A stretch of 35,592 bases of DNA. Source: Clostridiales bacterium (GTDB lineage: Bacteria; Bacillota; Clostridia; Oscillospirales; Acutalibacteraceae). The stretch lies in NCBI GenBank assembly GCA_012519975.1, contig JAAYPE010000012.1:1-35592 (forward strand), read 5' to 3'. This document shows, one piece after another, positions 7,798 to 15,803 of this stretch. The notes under the pieces were generated by a model. The model made no database searches. It was not told where the DNA came from and worked only from the letters and a program-made list of their open reading frames with translations. Each line of letters starts with the position of its first letter. Position 1 is the stretch's first letter. The position numbers and the translations under genes were made by a program.

Positions 7798-8724
7798 ATG
7801 ATTTATAAAAATTTTTCGCAACTAGTTGGCAATACTCCTCTTTTAGAGATGTCGAATTTCGGCAAGTTTGGCGGAGCGTGTGCAAGAATTGTTGCAAAAT
7901 TAGAATATTTTAATCCTGCTGGGAGCGTGAAGGATAGAATAGCGGTTGCAATGATTGAGGACGCAAAAGAAAAAGGAATTATAAATAAAGATACAGTGCT
8001 AATCGAGCCTACAAGTGGCAACACAGGAATTGGTATTGCAGCTGTTGCAGCGTCGCAAGGTTATAATGTAATACTTACAATGCCTGAAACAATGAGCATT
8101 GAAAGGCGAAAGCTTTTAAAGGCATATGGTGTTAAAATTGTGCTAACAGACGGCAAAGAGGGGATGAATGGCGCAATAAAAAGGGCAAAAGAGCTTGCAA
8201 TGGTAACAGAAAATAGCTATATTTTAGGTCAGTTTGAAAACAGCGCAAACCCTAAAGCACATAGAGAAACTACGGGTCCAGAGATTTGGGAGGACACGCA
8301 AGGCAAGGTTGATATAGTTGTTGCGGGTGTTGGCACAGGTGGCACAATTACAGGTGTTGGCGAATATTTAAAATCAAAAAATCCTAACATAAAAGTAATT
8401 GCAGTTGAGCCAGAGCAGTCGCCAGTGCTTTCAGGTGGTCAGGCAGGCCCACACGGGATTCAGGGCATAGGTGCTGGGTTTGTGCCGTTTGTACTCAACA
8501 ACGATGTTTATGATGAGATAGTAAAAGTTGACACACAAGATGCATTAGAAACGGCAAGGCAGATTGCAAAAACTGAAGGAATATTAGTTGGAATATCTTC
8601 GGGGGCATCGGCTTTTGCAGCACTAGAGATTGCAAAGCGTGCTGAAAATGATGGTAAAATGATAGTTGCAATTTTGCCGGACACAGGCGAGAGATATCTC
8701 TCAACGGCACTAATGGAAGAATAA
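7798..8724 (+). CDS. cysK: Cysteine synthase (O-acetylserine sulfhydrylase)
   Basis: A pyridoxal-phosphate enzyme that makes L-cysteine from O-acetylserine and sulfide, cytoplasmic, 308 residues. The PLP lysine is K45 in NPAGSVKDR, the substrate/phosphate loop TSGNTG is at 72-77, and the glycine loop [10 protein letters not shown] follows in the second half; GISSGA near the C-terminus is also typical. The ATG at 7798 lies 10 bases after AAGGAG; an upstream in-frame TTG (7774) has no site. It is transcribed divergently from the amino-acid ABC operon. CysK and CysM can be hard to separate, but the motifs and length favour CysK. Confidence 0.95.
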   Translation: MIYKNFSQLVGNTPLLEMSNFGKFGGACARIVAKLEYFNPAGSVKDRIAVAMIEDAKEKGIINKDTVLIEPTSGNTGIGIAAVAASQGYNVILTMPETMSIERRKLLKAYGVKIVLTDGKEGMNGAIKRAKELAMVTENSYILGQFENSANPKAHRETTGPEIWEDTQGKVDIVVAGVGTGGTITGVGEYLKSKNPNIKVIAVEPEQSPVLSGGQAGPHGIQGIGAGFVPFVLNNDVYDEIVKVDTQDALETARQIAKTEGILVGISSGASAFAALEIAKRAENDGKMIVAILPDTGERYLSTALMEE

Positions 8725-8734
8725 AAGGAGCGTG

Positions 8735-8767
8735 GCACAGGGCAAAATTCTCTGTGCTTATTTTATA
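8735..8767 (+). terminator. Weak intrinsic terminator or intercistronic hairpin after cysK
   Basis: An 8-bp stem joins 8735-8742 to 8750-8757 (one G-U), followed by TTATTTTAT. It may end part of the cysK message; the next gene starts only 17 bases later. Confidence 0.55.
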
Positions 8768-8774
8768 ACAAATT

Positions 8775-9683
8775 ATGTATTATTATTCTCTTAATGAATA
8801 TTTGAAAAAAGAGTTTGGGCAAAAGGTTTATAAAATTTCACTAAACGGAAATATGGGTTGTCCAAATCGTGACGGAACAATTGGAATAGGCGGATGTATT
8901 TTTTGCAGTTCGGGTGGCTCGGGTGATTTCGCACCAAGCGGATTTATGCCAATAGGCGAGCAAATTGAGAATGCAAAGCAAAGAATAAAATCAAAGTATG
9001 ATGGTGATAAATACATTGCGTATTTTCAAGCATATACAAACACTTATGCCCCTGTTTCATATCTTAAAGAGCTATTTGAAAAGGTAATTGACCGTGATGA
9101 TATTGTAGCGGTTTCAATTGCGACACGCCCTGATTGCTTGCAGGACGATGTGATAGATTTGATAGAAAAACTCAACAATAAAAAGCCTGTTTGGATAGAG
9201 CTTGGGCTTCAAACATCAAACGAAAGTACAGCTCGGTATATTCGCAGAGGATATAAAAATGAGTGTTTTGAAATTGCCGTGAGAAAACTTAAAAAAATCG
9301 GAGTTCACATAGTTGCACATATTATTTTAGGGCTCCCAAACGAGAGCGAGCAAGATATTCTAGGCACTGCAAATTATGTTGCACATAGCGGTGTTAGTGG
9401 AATAAAAATTCAGTTGCTACACATATTAAATGATACGGATTTGTATTTGGACTATCAAAAAGGCGTGTTTGACGCTTTGACGATGGAACAATATATAGAC
9501 TTATTATGCAAGGTAATCGAAAGATTGCCTCAAGATATGGTGGTGCATAGAATAACGGGGGACGGACCTAAAAAGCTGCTTGTGGCACCGTTGTGGAGTG
9601 GGGATAAAAAAAGAGTGTTAAATAATATAAATCAAAAATTCTTAAAAATAAATTTAAAGCAGGGTCGTTTGTTTGAAGCATAA
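8775..9683 (+). CDS. TIGR01212-family radical SAM protein (YhcC-like)
   Basis: A 302-residue radical SAM protein of unknown substrate. The [4Fe-4S] cluster cysteines are Cys29, Cys41 and Cys44 in a C-x11-C-x2-C arrangement (MGCPNRDG...GGCIFC), the spacing particular to the TIGR01212/YhcC family, not the usual CX3CX2C. SSGGSGDFAPSG follows, and VAHIILGLPNES near residue 195 is the family's SAM-barrel motif. Length and N-terminus (YYYSLNEYLKKEFG) agree with family members, so the ATG at 8775 is kept although no ribosome site is seen within 20 bases. The only AAGGAG lies 44 bases upstream, on the far side of a hairpin. Probably transcribed from the cysK promoter at least in part. Confidence 0.9.
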   Translation: MYYYSLNEYLKKEFGQKVYKISLNGNMGCPNRDGTIGIGGCIFCSSGGSGDFAPSGFMPIGEQIENAKQRIKSKYDGDKYIAYFQAYTNTYAPVSYLKELFEKVIDRDDIVAVSIATRPDCLQDDVIDLIEKLNNKKPVWIELGLQTSNESTARYIRRGYKNECFEIAVRKLKKIGVHIVAHIILGLPNESEQDILGTANYVAHSGVSGIKIQLLHILNDTDLYLDYQKGVFDALTMEQYIDLLCKVIERLPQDMVVHRITGDGPKKLLVAPLWSGDKKRVLNNINQKFLKINLKQGRLFEA

Positions 9684-9734
9684 ATTTTGTAAAAAATAAA
9701 AACTTACAAATACATTGAATGTGTTAAAAACCAC

Positions 9735-9763
9735 TTGATAAATTTGGTACATTATGATAAACT
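9735..9763 (+). promoter_or_regulatory. Possible promoter of pilT
   Basis: TTGATA (9735-9740), 17-base spacer, TAAACT (9758-9763) preceded by TGA (extended -10). The match is moderate. Confidence 0.45.
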
Positions 9764-9836
9764 ATTCTCATATAAAATAGCAAATATTAGTAATGTCCGA
9801 TAAAATAAAAGATTTTTAAAGATGGGGGTCGTTGCT

Positions 9837-10889
9837 TTGACTTTAGCAGAATTGTTAACAGAAGCTCATGCCAATAATGCGTCAGACTTACATATCACTG
9901 TTGGTGTTCCGCCAAAAATGAGAATTCACGGTGAAATTGTCACAATGAATTATCCAAGGCTTTCAACAGAGGATACAGAGGCTTTGGTAAAAAACATAAT
10001 GGGTGAGTATCAAAAAAGAGTTTTTGCAGAGCGTGGTGAAATCGACTTTTCATTTGGGCTTGCAGGAATGGGGCGATACCGTGTTAATGTCTTTAGGCAA
10101 AGGGGTACAACAGCTGCCGTTTTTCGTTTAGTTGGCGTCACTGTTCCGGAGCCAGAGGAGCTAGGAGTTCCACAACAAATTATTGATTTGTATGACAAAA
10201 AGAGCGGTCTAGTTCTTGTTACTGGGCCTACAGGTAGCGGTAAATCTACAACTCTTGCCTCTATGATTGGAAGAATAAATAAAAATCTAAGCTCGCACAT
10301 AATCACTCTTGAGGACCCGATAGAATATCTACACAGGCACGAAAAATCCGTTGTAAACCAAAGAGAAATCGGCGTTGATACAAACTCATACGCGGCAGCT
10401 CTTCGTGCGGCTCTTCGTGAGGACCCAGATGTTATACTAGTTGGAGAAATGCGTGACCTTGAAACAATTTCGACAGCAATCACAGCCGCAGAAACAGGTC
10501 ACTTGGTCTTTTCAACACTCCATACTATTGGTGCCGCTGAAACGGTTGACCGTATTATAGATGTTTTTCCAGACGAGCAACAAGACCAAATCAAAGTTCA
10601 GCTTAGCACAGTTTTAGAGGCTGTTGTTTCTCAAAGGCTTATTCAAAATGCACAGGGAAATGGTCGTGTGGCGGCATTTGAGGTTATGCTTGCAAACTCT
10701 GCAATACGCAACCTCATTCGTGAGGGAAAAACATATCAAATACCAAGCATAATGCAAACTAGCAAAAAGTTTGGAATGCAAACAATGGACGATTCTCTCT
10801 ATGAGCTTTACAGAACGGGACAGATAAATAGAAAGCAAGCGTTGTTGTATTCAGTTGATAATGAACTAATGGAGAAAAAGATGCTGTAA
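9837..10889 (+). CDS. pilT: Type IV pilus retraction ATPase PilT-like
   Basis: A secretion-superfamily hexameric ATPase that normally powers pilus disassembly. 350 residues from a TTG at 9837, preferred because GGGGG (9825-9829) lies 7 bases upstream and the protein then starts at the family's usual place (..LAELLTEAHANNASDLHI). An in-frame ATG at 9822 gives five more residues but has no site. Motifs: Walker A GPTGSGKS at 130-137, Asp-box region ITLEDPIE, Walker B VILVGEMRD with E204, His box HLVFSTLHT at 222-230. The AIRNLIREGKTYQI segment is the PilT signature. No other pilus gene is in the window, so it may serve distant pilus genes. A terminator overlaps its stop codon. Confidence 0.92.
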   Translation: MTLAELLTEAHANNASDLHITVGVPPKMRIHGEIVTMNYPRLSTEDTEALVKNIMGEYQKRVFAERGEIDFSFGLAGMGRYRVNVFRQRGTTAAVFRLVGVTVPEPEELGVPQQIIDLYDKKSGLVLVTGPTGSGKSTTLASMIGRINKNLSSHIITLEDPIEYLHRHEKSVVNQREIGVDTNSYAAALRAALREDPDVILVGEMRDLETISTAITAAETGHLVFSTLHTIGAAETVDRIIDVFPDEQQDQIKVQLSTVLEAVVSQRLIQNAQGNGRVAAFEVMLANSAIRNLIREGKTYQIPSIMQTSKKFGMQTMDDSLYELYRTGQINRKQALLYSVDNELMEKKML

Positions 10890-10906
10890 AAAGCATCTTT
10901 TCTTTT
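10876..10906 (+). terminator. Terminator overlapping the pilT stop codon
   Basis: A 10-bp stem joins 10876-10885 to 10892-10901; the pilT stop TAA lies in its 6-base loop. TCTTTT follows. Confidence 0.8.
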
Positions 10907-10923
10907 CTACAAAGATTAGGAGA

Positions 10924-11646
10924 ATGCTAGAATTGGAAATAAGCTATTACACACAAGAGAGTAAAAAAATAACAGTACCTAAAAAAATAATAATGTTATC
11001 AGACTTGCACAATGTTGAGTATGAGCATATAGTTGATGCTGTTCTTGACGAAAAGCCTGACATAATCACCGTTGTAGGCGATGTTGTAGATAGGCATAGA
11101 AAAACATATTCAAGGGCGCTTGGATTTTTAGAGTCGCTGAGTATAATTGCACCAACTTTTTTCTCCTTTGGAAATCACGAGGTAAAATTTGATGTGCTAA
11201 GTGAGGATGATATTGAAAATACTGGTGCTGTTTTGCTTGATAACAGCTATGTAAAATATGGTGAAATGGTTATTGGTGGGCACACACCGTCAAAAGACTT
11301 TTCTTGGGTTGATGATTTTGAGAGAAGAGAAGAATTCAAACTTTTGCTTTGTCATCAGCCAGAGCATTATAAAAAATATTTGAGATACAGGAACATTGAT
11401 TTGACACTATCCGGTCACGCACACGGCGGGCAATGGCGCCCCTTTGGCATACCGATATTTGCACCGGGACAGGGATTATTTCCGCCTTACACATCAGGAT
11501 TTTACGAAGGGAAACTGGTAGTAGGCAGAGGACTTTCAGATGTTAGGGCAATTCCTAGACTTTTTAACCCTATCGAAATAGTTGTAATCGAAGTTGAGCC
11601 AAAAAAAGATGATGCGAGAGATTTTACAAGACATTATAATCGCTAA
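10924..11646 (+). CDS. Calcineurin-like metallophosphoesterase (YkuE type)
   Basis: A two-metal phosphoesterase of 240 residues. The metal ligands are in order: D27 and H29 (SDLH), D53 (GD), N84/H85 (GNHE), H144 (LCHQPEHY), and H165/H167 (SGHAHGGQ). No signal peptide or membrane segment is evident. AGGAG lies only 1 base before the ATG at 10924; a TTG at 10933, 10 bases from the site, may be the true start, shortening the protein by three residues. The family covers several substrates (phospholipid intermediates, cyclic nucleotides), so none is claimed. A decayed partial copy of its 3' half follows at 11711-11817. Confidence 0.88.
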   Translation: MLELEISYYTQESKKITVPKKIIMLSDLHNVEYEHIVDAVLDEKPDIITVVGDVVDRHRKTYSRALGFLESLSIIAPTFFSFGNHEVKFDVLSEDDIENTGAVLLDNSYVKYGEMVIGGHTPSKDFSWVDDFERREEFKLLLCHQPEHYKKYLRYRNIDLTLSGHAHGGQWRPFGIPIFAPGQGLFPPYTSGFYEGKLVVGRGLSDVRAIPRLFNPIEIVVIEVEPKKDDARDFTRHYNR

Positions 11647-11651
11647 AATAA

Positions 11652-11699
11652 ACCCTAAAGTTTTGTGCAAAATGCTACTAAAAACTTTAGGGTGTTTTT
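11652..11699. terminator. Bidirectional terminator between metallophosphoesterase and hflX
   Basis: A perfect 13-bp stem joins 11652-11664 to 11681-11693. GTTTTTAT follows on the plus strand and TTATTTT on the minus strand, so it can serve both converging units. Confidence 0.85.
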
Positions 11700-11710
11700 A
11701 TAAAAATATG

Positions 11711-11817
11711 CATTAAAATTATCCGAGATACAAAAATATCTGTGGCATAAAAATACTGATTTGGCACTATTCGGTAAAACACGACGGACATTTTCATTTT
11801 GGGATAATGAAATATAT
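11711..11817 (+). pseudogene. Decayed partial copy of the metallophosphoesterase gene
   Basis: This intergenic stretch resembles 11364-11461 of the gene upstream. GATTTGGCACTATTCGGT (11758-11775) matches GATTTGACACTATCCGGT (11398-11415) at 16 of 18 bases, exactly 360 bases apart. GAGATACA (11725-11732 versus 11382-11389) and a CATTA/AAAA segment before it also match, and CAC..CGG.CA plus an ATATTT tail match after it. One frame reads DLALFG against the parent's DLTLSG (residues 159-164), but the metal-binding GHAHGG is lost. It is probably the remnant of a tandem paralogue. Confidence 0.55.
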
Positions 11818-13065
11818 TTAAAAAATATAATCTTTTAGCTCGTTTAGCAAAGAGATATCAATAATTGCATCTATTTTAAGTCCGCTTTCGATATACTCTT
11901 CTTCAAAAATCACACCGTCTTCCCGTATTTTTGAAGACAATCCAACTTTATCAAATGGAAATAAAAACACTGCTCTTTTTCTTGTCTGGGGAAGAGCTTT
12001 TTCAATTGCTACCAATAGTTCGTCGATGCCTGTTCCGTGTTTTGCAGATATTGGAACGCATTTTCCAATGGATGAGAAATCGTCTGAAAAATCTACAAGG
12101 TCACATTTGTTTAAAATAGAAATCATAGGTTTTCCATTAGCACCTAAATCATCAAGTAGCCTTTCGGTAACCTCTAAATGCTCTTTAAATTCAACGCTAG
12201 ATGCGTCACAAACATTAAGTATAACATCCGCCATTGACGCTTCTTCTAAAGTGGATTTAAAAGCTTCGACCAATCGGTGCGGCAGCCTTCTAACAAGTCC
12301 TACAGTGTCAATTAGCATAACTTTTCGTCCGCTAGGCAAAACAAGCGCTCTGGCAGTGGGGTCAAGGGTTGCAAAAAGTTTGTCTTGAGCGAGAACTCCA
12401 GCGTCTGTGAGCTGATTCATCAAAGTTGATTTTCCCGCATTTGTATAACCTACAATAACTACTGTTTCAACTCCGTCTTTTACTCGCCTTGTACGCAAAT
12501 CGTTTCGGCGTTTTTCAACCTCTTTTAGTTCTTGCGTGAGCGAGTCAATTCGCCGTCTTATATGCCTCCTGTCGCTCTCTAGCTTGCTTTCTCCAGGGCC
12601 TCTAGTCCCAATTCCACCACCAAGACGAGATAGCTCAATTCCCTTACCGCTAAGGCGAGGCAAGGTGTATTTAAGCTGTGCTAGTTCAACTTGAAGTTTG
12701 CCCTCTCTTGATTTTGCACGTGCTGCAAAGATATCAAGAATGAGTGTAGTTCTATCAACCACTCGAATGTCTGTATATTTTTCGATATTTCTTTGTTGTG
12801 ACGGGGAAAGCTCCGCATCAAAAATCAAAAGGTCGGCATCATTTGCAATGCCAAGCTCACGAATTTCTTCAAGCCTTCCGGTGCCAACATATATTGCAGC
12901 ATCAGGCTTATCTCTTTTTTGAATAACCTTTGCGACAACTTGTGCTCCCGCAGTTTTTGCAAGCTCTTCAAGCTCGTCAATTGAAACTTGTGCGTCAAAA
13001 TCACCTGTATCAACACTTACTAAAATTGCGTTTTCAGGGTTTTGAAAGTTTTCGTAAAATCTCAT
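11818..13065 (-). CDS. hflX: Ribosome-associated GTPase HflX
   Basis: A GTPase that binds and splits stalled or hibernating 70S ribosomes, cytoplasmic, 415 residues. The N-terminal HflX domain (about 1-195) includes the GTGRLEEI and GGIGTRGPGESKLE motifs and a charged helical stretch at 160-195. The G domain has G1 GYTNAGKS at 206-213, G3 DTVG at 253-256, G4 NKCD at 319-322 and G5 SAK at 340-342. The ATG (13063-13065) follows AAGGAGAAAC and overlaps the tupC stop as ATGA, so it is the last cistron of the tup operon. Why a ribosome-rescue GTPase should be co-transcribed with tungstate uptake is not evident. Confidence 0.96.
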   Translation of the reverse strand: MRFYENFQNPENAILVSVDTGDFDAQVSIDELEELAKTAGAQVVAKVIQKRDKPDAAIYVGTGRLEEIRELGIANDADLLIFDAELSPSQQRNIEKYTDIRVVDRTTLILDIFAARAKSREGKLQVELAQLKYTLPRLSGKGIELSRLGGGIGTRGPGESKLESDRRHIRRRIDSLTQELKEVEKRRNDLRTRRVKDGVETVVIVGYTNAGKSTLMNQLTDAGVLAQDKLFATLDPTARALVLPSGRKVMLIDTVGLVRRLPHRLVEAFKSTLEEASMADVILNVCDASSVEFKEHLEVTERLLDDLGANGKPMISILNKCDLVDFSDDFSSIGKCVPISAKHGTGIDELLVAIEKALPQTRKRAVFLFPFDKVGLSSKIREDGVIFEEEYIESGLKIDAIIDISLLNELKDYIF

Positions 13066-13778
13066 TGTTTCTCCTTTTTGTTTGAATTATACATATTAAA
13101 AGAAATCTCAGTGCTAGACATATATTTTTTTACAATTTCATTTGATGGGTTTAATAAAACATCGTTTATCGTTCCACTTTGAATATTTTGCCCATCGGAT
13201 AGAAAATGTATTTTATCACATATTTTACTAATATGCACAAGCTGATGACTGATAGAAATCCAAGTTATGGGGTCATTTTTTTGCTTGTCCAAAATTATAT
13301 TTTCAAAAAGCTCTACACTATCAGGGTCAAGATTCGACAGCGTTTCGTCAATAATTATAAGCTTTGGTTTAAAAATCATCGCCCTTATAAAAGATAATTT
13401 TTGTTGCTCACCGCTTGATAAACTTCTAGCGTATTGCTTTTTTTTATCGAGCATACCACACTTGTCAAGCAGTGAGTTTATTTCGCTCTCATCTGGTTTT
13501 ATTTTGCGAATCTTAAGGGGGTATATAAGATTATTATATACTGTATCGTGCAACAAATACGGTTTTTGTGAAGTCATCGTAATATCATTTTGAGAAAGTG
13601 GGGCTAGGTTTATTTTTCCAAAGTCAGGCTCTGTTGTGCCAACAATAATTTTTGCAAGAGTTGATTTGCCCGAGCCGTTTGGCCCAATAAGACCGTGAAC
13701 AGCACCGATTTCAAACTCTAAGTTATCAATTTTTAGCGAGAAGTCACCAAGCTGTTTTTGTAAGCTAATAATTTTCAT
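13062..13778 (-). CDS. tupC: Tungstate/molybdate-type ABC transporter ATP-binding protein
   Basis: The ATPase of the oxyanion importer, 238 residues. Walker A GPNGSGKS is at 32-39, Q-loop Q71, signature LSSGEQQ at 120-126 (an S replaces the usual first G), Walker B IIIDE at 141-145, and switch H178. It lacks the C-terminal TOBE/MOP domain of ModC and is short, as TupC/WtpC-like ATPases often are. The ATG at 13778 follows AGAGGA by about 9 bases and overlaps tupB by 14 bases. Identity as TupC rests mainly on its neighbours TupA and TupB. Confidence 0.88.
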   Translation of the reverse strand: MKIISLQKQLGDFSLKIDNLEFEIGAVHGLIGPNGSGKSTLAKIIVGTTEPDFGKINLAPLSQNDITMTSQKPYLLHDTVYNNLIYPLKIRKIKPDESEINSLLDKCGMLDKKKQYARSLSSGEQQKLSFIRAMIFKPKLIIIDETLSNLDPDSVELFENIILDKQKNDPITWISISHQLVHISKICDKIHFLSDGQNIQSGTINDVLLNPSNEIVKKYMSSTEISFNMYNSNKKEKQ

Positions 13779-14457
13779 TGTATGTATCCTCTTTTATAAA
13801 ATAATCTGCAAGACTTTGTGCAATAAAAGCCATAACTAAAAGGATAATTCCAAGATAAATTCCGTCTTTAAACTCTCCTGCGTTTTTAAGCGTAGAAATG
13901 GCGGTTGTCATAGTTCTTGTATTGTTTTTGATGTTTCCACCAATCAAAAACACGGCACCAACCTCACTTATTGAGCGCCCAAATCCTGTGAGAATTGAAA
14001 AATATATTTCATTGCGAAGCTCTTTTAGAATGAGTATATCAATCTGCCTTTTGCTCGCTCCCATAGTTTTTCCAAAATTACGAACTGCAGGTGCGGTGCG
14101 AATTGCATAGGAGTAGACCATACCACAAATTATTGGGGTGATTATAATAACTTGTGCAAAAATCATACCCTTAATTGTGAAAACCCAGACCAAAAAACCA
14201 AGGGGACCCTTGCCCCTCAAAAGCATATAAGCTAAAAGACCGATAACAACGGGGGGAGCGCACATAAGAGTCCTGTTAAATCTTATTATTATTTTTTTGC
14301 CTTTAAAGTTAAAACGCTCAAGAAAAAGGCCTAGAAAAATGCCAAGAATAGAGGAGATCATAGTAGAAAAAAATGACATAACAATGGTAACACGAATTGA
14401 ATCAACAACTCCTGCACTGTTGAAAAAGTCAGAAAAAATGCTCTCAAAAAAGCTCAT
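13765..14457 (-). CDS. tupB: Tungstate ABC transporter permease
   Basis: The membrane subunit of the tungstate importer, 230 residues with about five or six membrane segments. The EAA loop GKTMGASKRQIDILIL and the following SEVGAVFLIGGN.......TMTTAI region are characteristic of TupB/WtpB permeases. The ATG at 14455-14457 is chosen because AAGGAG lies 5 bases upstream; in-frame starts further up (to 14541) have no site. It follows tupA by about 108 bases and overlaps tupC by 14. Confidence 0.9.
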   Translation of the reverse strand: MSFFESIFSDFFNSAGVVDSIRVTIVMSFFSTMISSILGIFLGLFLERFNFKGKKIIIRFNRTLMCAPPVVIGLLAYMLLRGKGPLGFLVWVFTIKGMIFAQVIIITPIICGMVYSYAIRTAPAVRNFGKTMGASKRQIDILILKELRNEIYFSILTGFGRSISEVGAVFLIGGNIKNNTRTMTTAISTLKNAGEFKDGIYLGIILLVMAFIAQSLADYFIKEDTYNENY

Positions 14458-14565
14458 AAATACTCCTTGTCTAACATTAAAATATGGGCGTATGAGCATT
14501 ATAATAAAATCTAACACCCCTACACCCATATATTGTAACATAAATTATGAAAGTCTAAAACTCAA

Positions 14566-15444
14566 TTATTTTTTTGCGTTTGCAAAGAATAGTTGTTTGC
14601 CGTATTTGTCAACGCCAAAATTGTTGATAATTTTTTGTGTTTCTTCGGAGCAAATCCACTTAATAAATGCGTTTGCACCGTCAATATTTGTATCAGGATA
14701 TTTTTCAGGACTTACAGCAATAACACCATATTGATTTTTAAGGTTTGAGTCACCCTCACAAATGATATCAAAATTTGACTTGTCCTCGGTAGCAAGCCAA
14801 GTTGCACGGTCGGTCAAGCAATATCCAGATTTTTCAATTGCCATTGTAATTGTGTCAGCCATACCTGAACCTGCAGAGATATAGTTTTTGTTTGATTCTG
14901 GCTTAAGGTTTAGAGAGCTCCAAACGGTAAGTTCTTTTTTATGTGTACCAGAATCGTCGCCACGAGAGATGAAGGTTATTTTTTCATTTGAAATTTGCTT
15001 GAAAACATCTTCAATTTTATCTGTCTTTTTGATTTTTCCATCCTTAGGTCCAATGATTATAAAGTCATTATACATAACTTCAAAGCGCTCAACACCATAG
15101 CCTTGTGCAATAAATTCTTCTTCACTTGCCTTTGCGTGAACTAGCAAAACATCAGCTTCGCCGTCTTGCCCAAGTTTGATTGCTGCACCTGTTCCAACTG
15201 CTACCCATTTAAGGTCCCAACCTGTTTGCTCGCGAAAAAGGGGTTTAAGTACATCTAAAAGCCCAGTGTCATCAGTGCTTGTTGTTGTAGCCATTATAAG
15301 CTCACCTTTGTATGGCGCTGTTGTTTTTTCTGTTTTTGTGGGTGCTGGGTCTTTTTTGTTATCTTCTTTTCCTTTGCAGGCAGTGAGTGCGAATAACATC
15401 ATAACTGCAATTAGTAGAGATAAAATTCTTTTTGCGTTTTTCAT
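14566..15444 (-). CDS. tupA: Tungstate-binding lipoprotein TupA
   Basis: The extracellular tungstate receptor of the ABC importer, 292 residues. A signal peptide with lipobox LTAC anchors it at Cys23. The oxyanion-binding family blocks are present: TTTST at 53-57, VGTGAA at 83-88, ADVLLVHAK at 97-105, and SRGDDSGTHKKE at 160-171, which separate TupA from ModA. The ATG follows AAGGAG by 8 bases. It is the first gene of tupA-tupB-tupC-hflX and lies behind a long structured leader, so uptake is probably adjusted to tungsten or cofactor supply. Tungstate is used for tungstopterin enzymes common in anaerobes. Confidence 0.93.
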   Translation of the reverse strand: MKNAKRILSLLIAVMMLFALTACKGKEDNKKDPAPTKTEKTTAPYKGELIMATTTSTDDTGLLDVLKPLFREQTGWDLKWVAVGTGAAIKLGQDGEADVLLVHAKASEEEFIAQGYGVERFEVMYNDFIIIGPKDGKIKKTDKIEDVFKQISNEKITFISRGDDSGTHKKELTVWSSLNLKPESNKNYISAGSGMADTITMAIEKSGYCLTDRATWLATEDKSNFDIICEGDSNLKNQYGVIAVSPEKYPDTNIDGANAFIKWICSEETQKIINNFGVDKYGKQLFFANAKK

Positions 15445-15486
15445 AAACTAAACTCCTTACAATTAATTTTGCTCAAAAAATAAGCA

Positions 15487-15531
15487 CAAAAAAAGCGAAC
15501 CCCTAAAAGGAATTCACAACAAAAAACCGCT
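15487..15531 (-). terminator. Terminator-like hairpin in the tupA leader
   Basis: On the minus strand AAGCG (near 15531) pairs with CGCTT ending in T7 (15487-15496), enclosing a structured loop. GGAACC at the end of the aptamer core can pair with GGTTC just before the T-run, giving an alternative fold. This fits transcriptional control, but the structure was drawn by eye. Confidence 0.5.
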
Positions 15532-15533
15532 TG

Positions 15534-15660
15534 TTATGGTTCCTTTCCAAATAAGGGAGGCTTAAAAGTTTCCAATTAAACCCAATGGCAAAACCTTCGT
15601 AGTAAAACCGTAGAAAGAAATGCTCGAAACACATAATGGTAGAAGGGTATTCGTTAATTT
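15534..15660 (-). ncRNA. Moco/Tuco-type riboswitch candidate upstream of tupA
   Basis: The transcript from about 15676 has a leader of about 230 bases. On the minus strand it reads in order ACGAAGG, GCCATTGGGT (15580-15589), GGAAAC, GCCTCCC (15555-15561) and GGAAAGGAACC (15538-15548). I recognise this as the core of the Moco RNA motif, which senses molybdenum cofactor or, in the Tuco variants, tungsten cofactor. A tungstate importer is the expected downstream target of the Tuco form. I could not run a covariance model, so the class is a recognition-based call. Confidence 0.7.
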
Positions 15661-15682
15661 AACTTGAATTTTGAATAGTGTA

Positions 15683-15711
15683 AGTATATCACACGATAAA
15701 GAAATTGTCAA
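15683..15711 (-). promoter_or_regulatory. Promoter of the tup operon
   Basis: On the minus strand TTGACA (15706-15711), 17-base spacer and TATACT (15683-15688) with TG one base before the -10 box (extended -10). It lies downstream of the chr terminator, so tup is an independent unit. Confidence 0.8.
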
Positions 15712-15757
15712 ACATTACTAATTATAATTACAAAAAGGCAAAAAGTATATACAATAT

Positions 15758-15791
15758 ATAAACAAAAACAGGCCACTATGTGTAACCTGTT
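15758..15791 (-). terminator. Terminator of the chr operon
   Basis: On the minus strand AACAGG (15786-15791) pairs with CCTGTT (15767-15772), with an inner CAC/GTG pairing, and TTTGTTT follows. Confidence 0.75.
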
Positions 15792-15803
15792 CTATAATTT
15801 ATA

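Noticed and set aside
7470..7808. Plus-strand frame across the SBP/cysK intergenic region
   Set aside because: It is antisense to the signal-peptide region of the binding protein, spans both divergent promoters and has no ribosome site.
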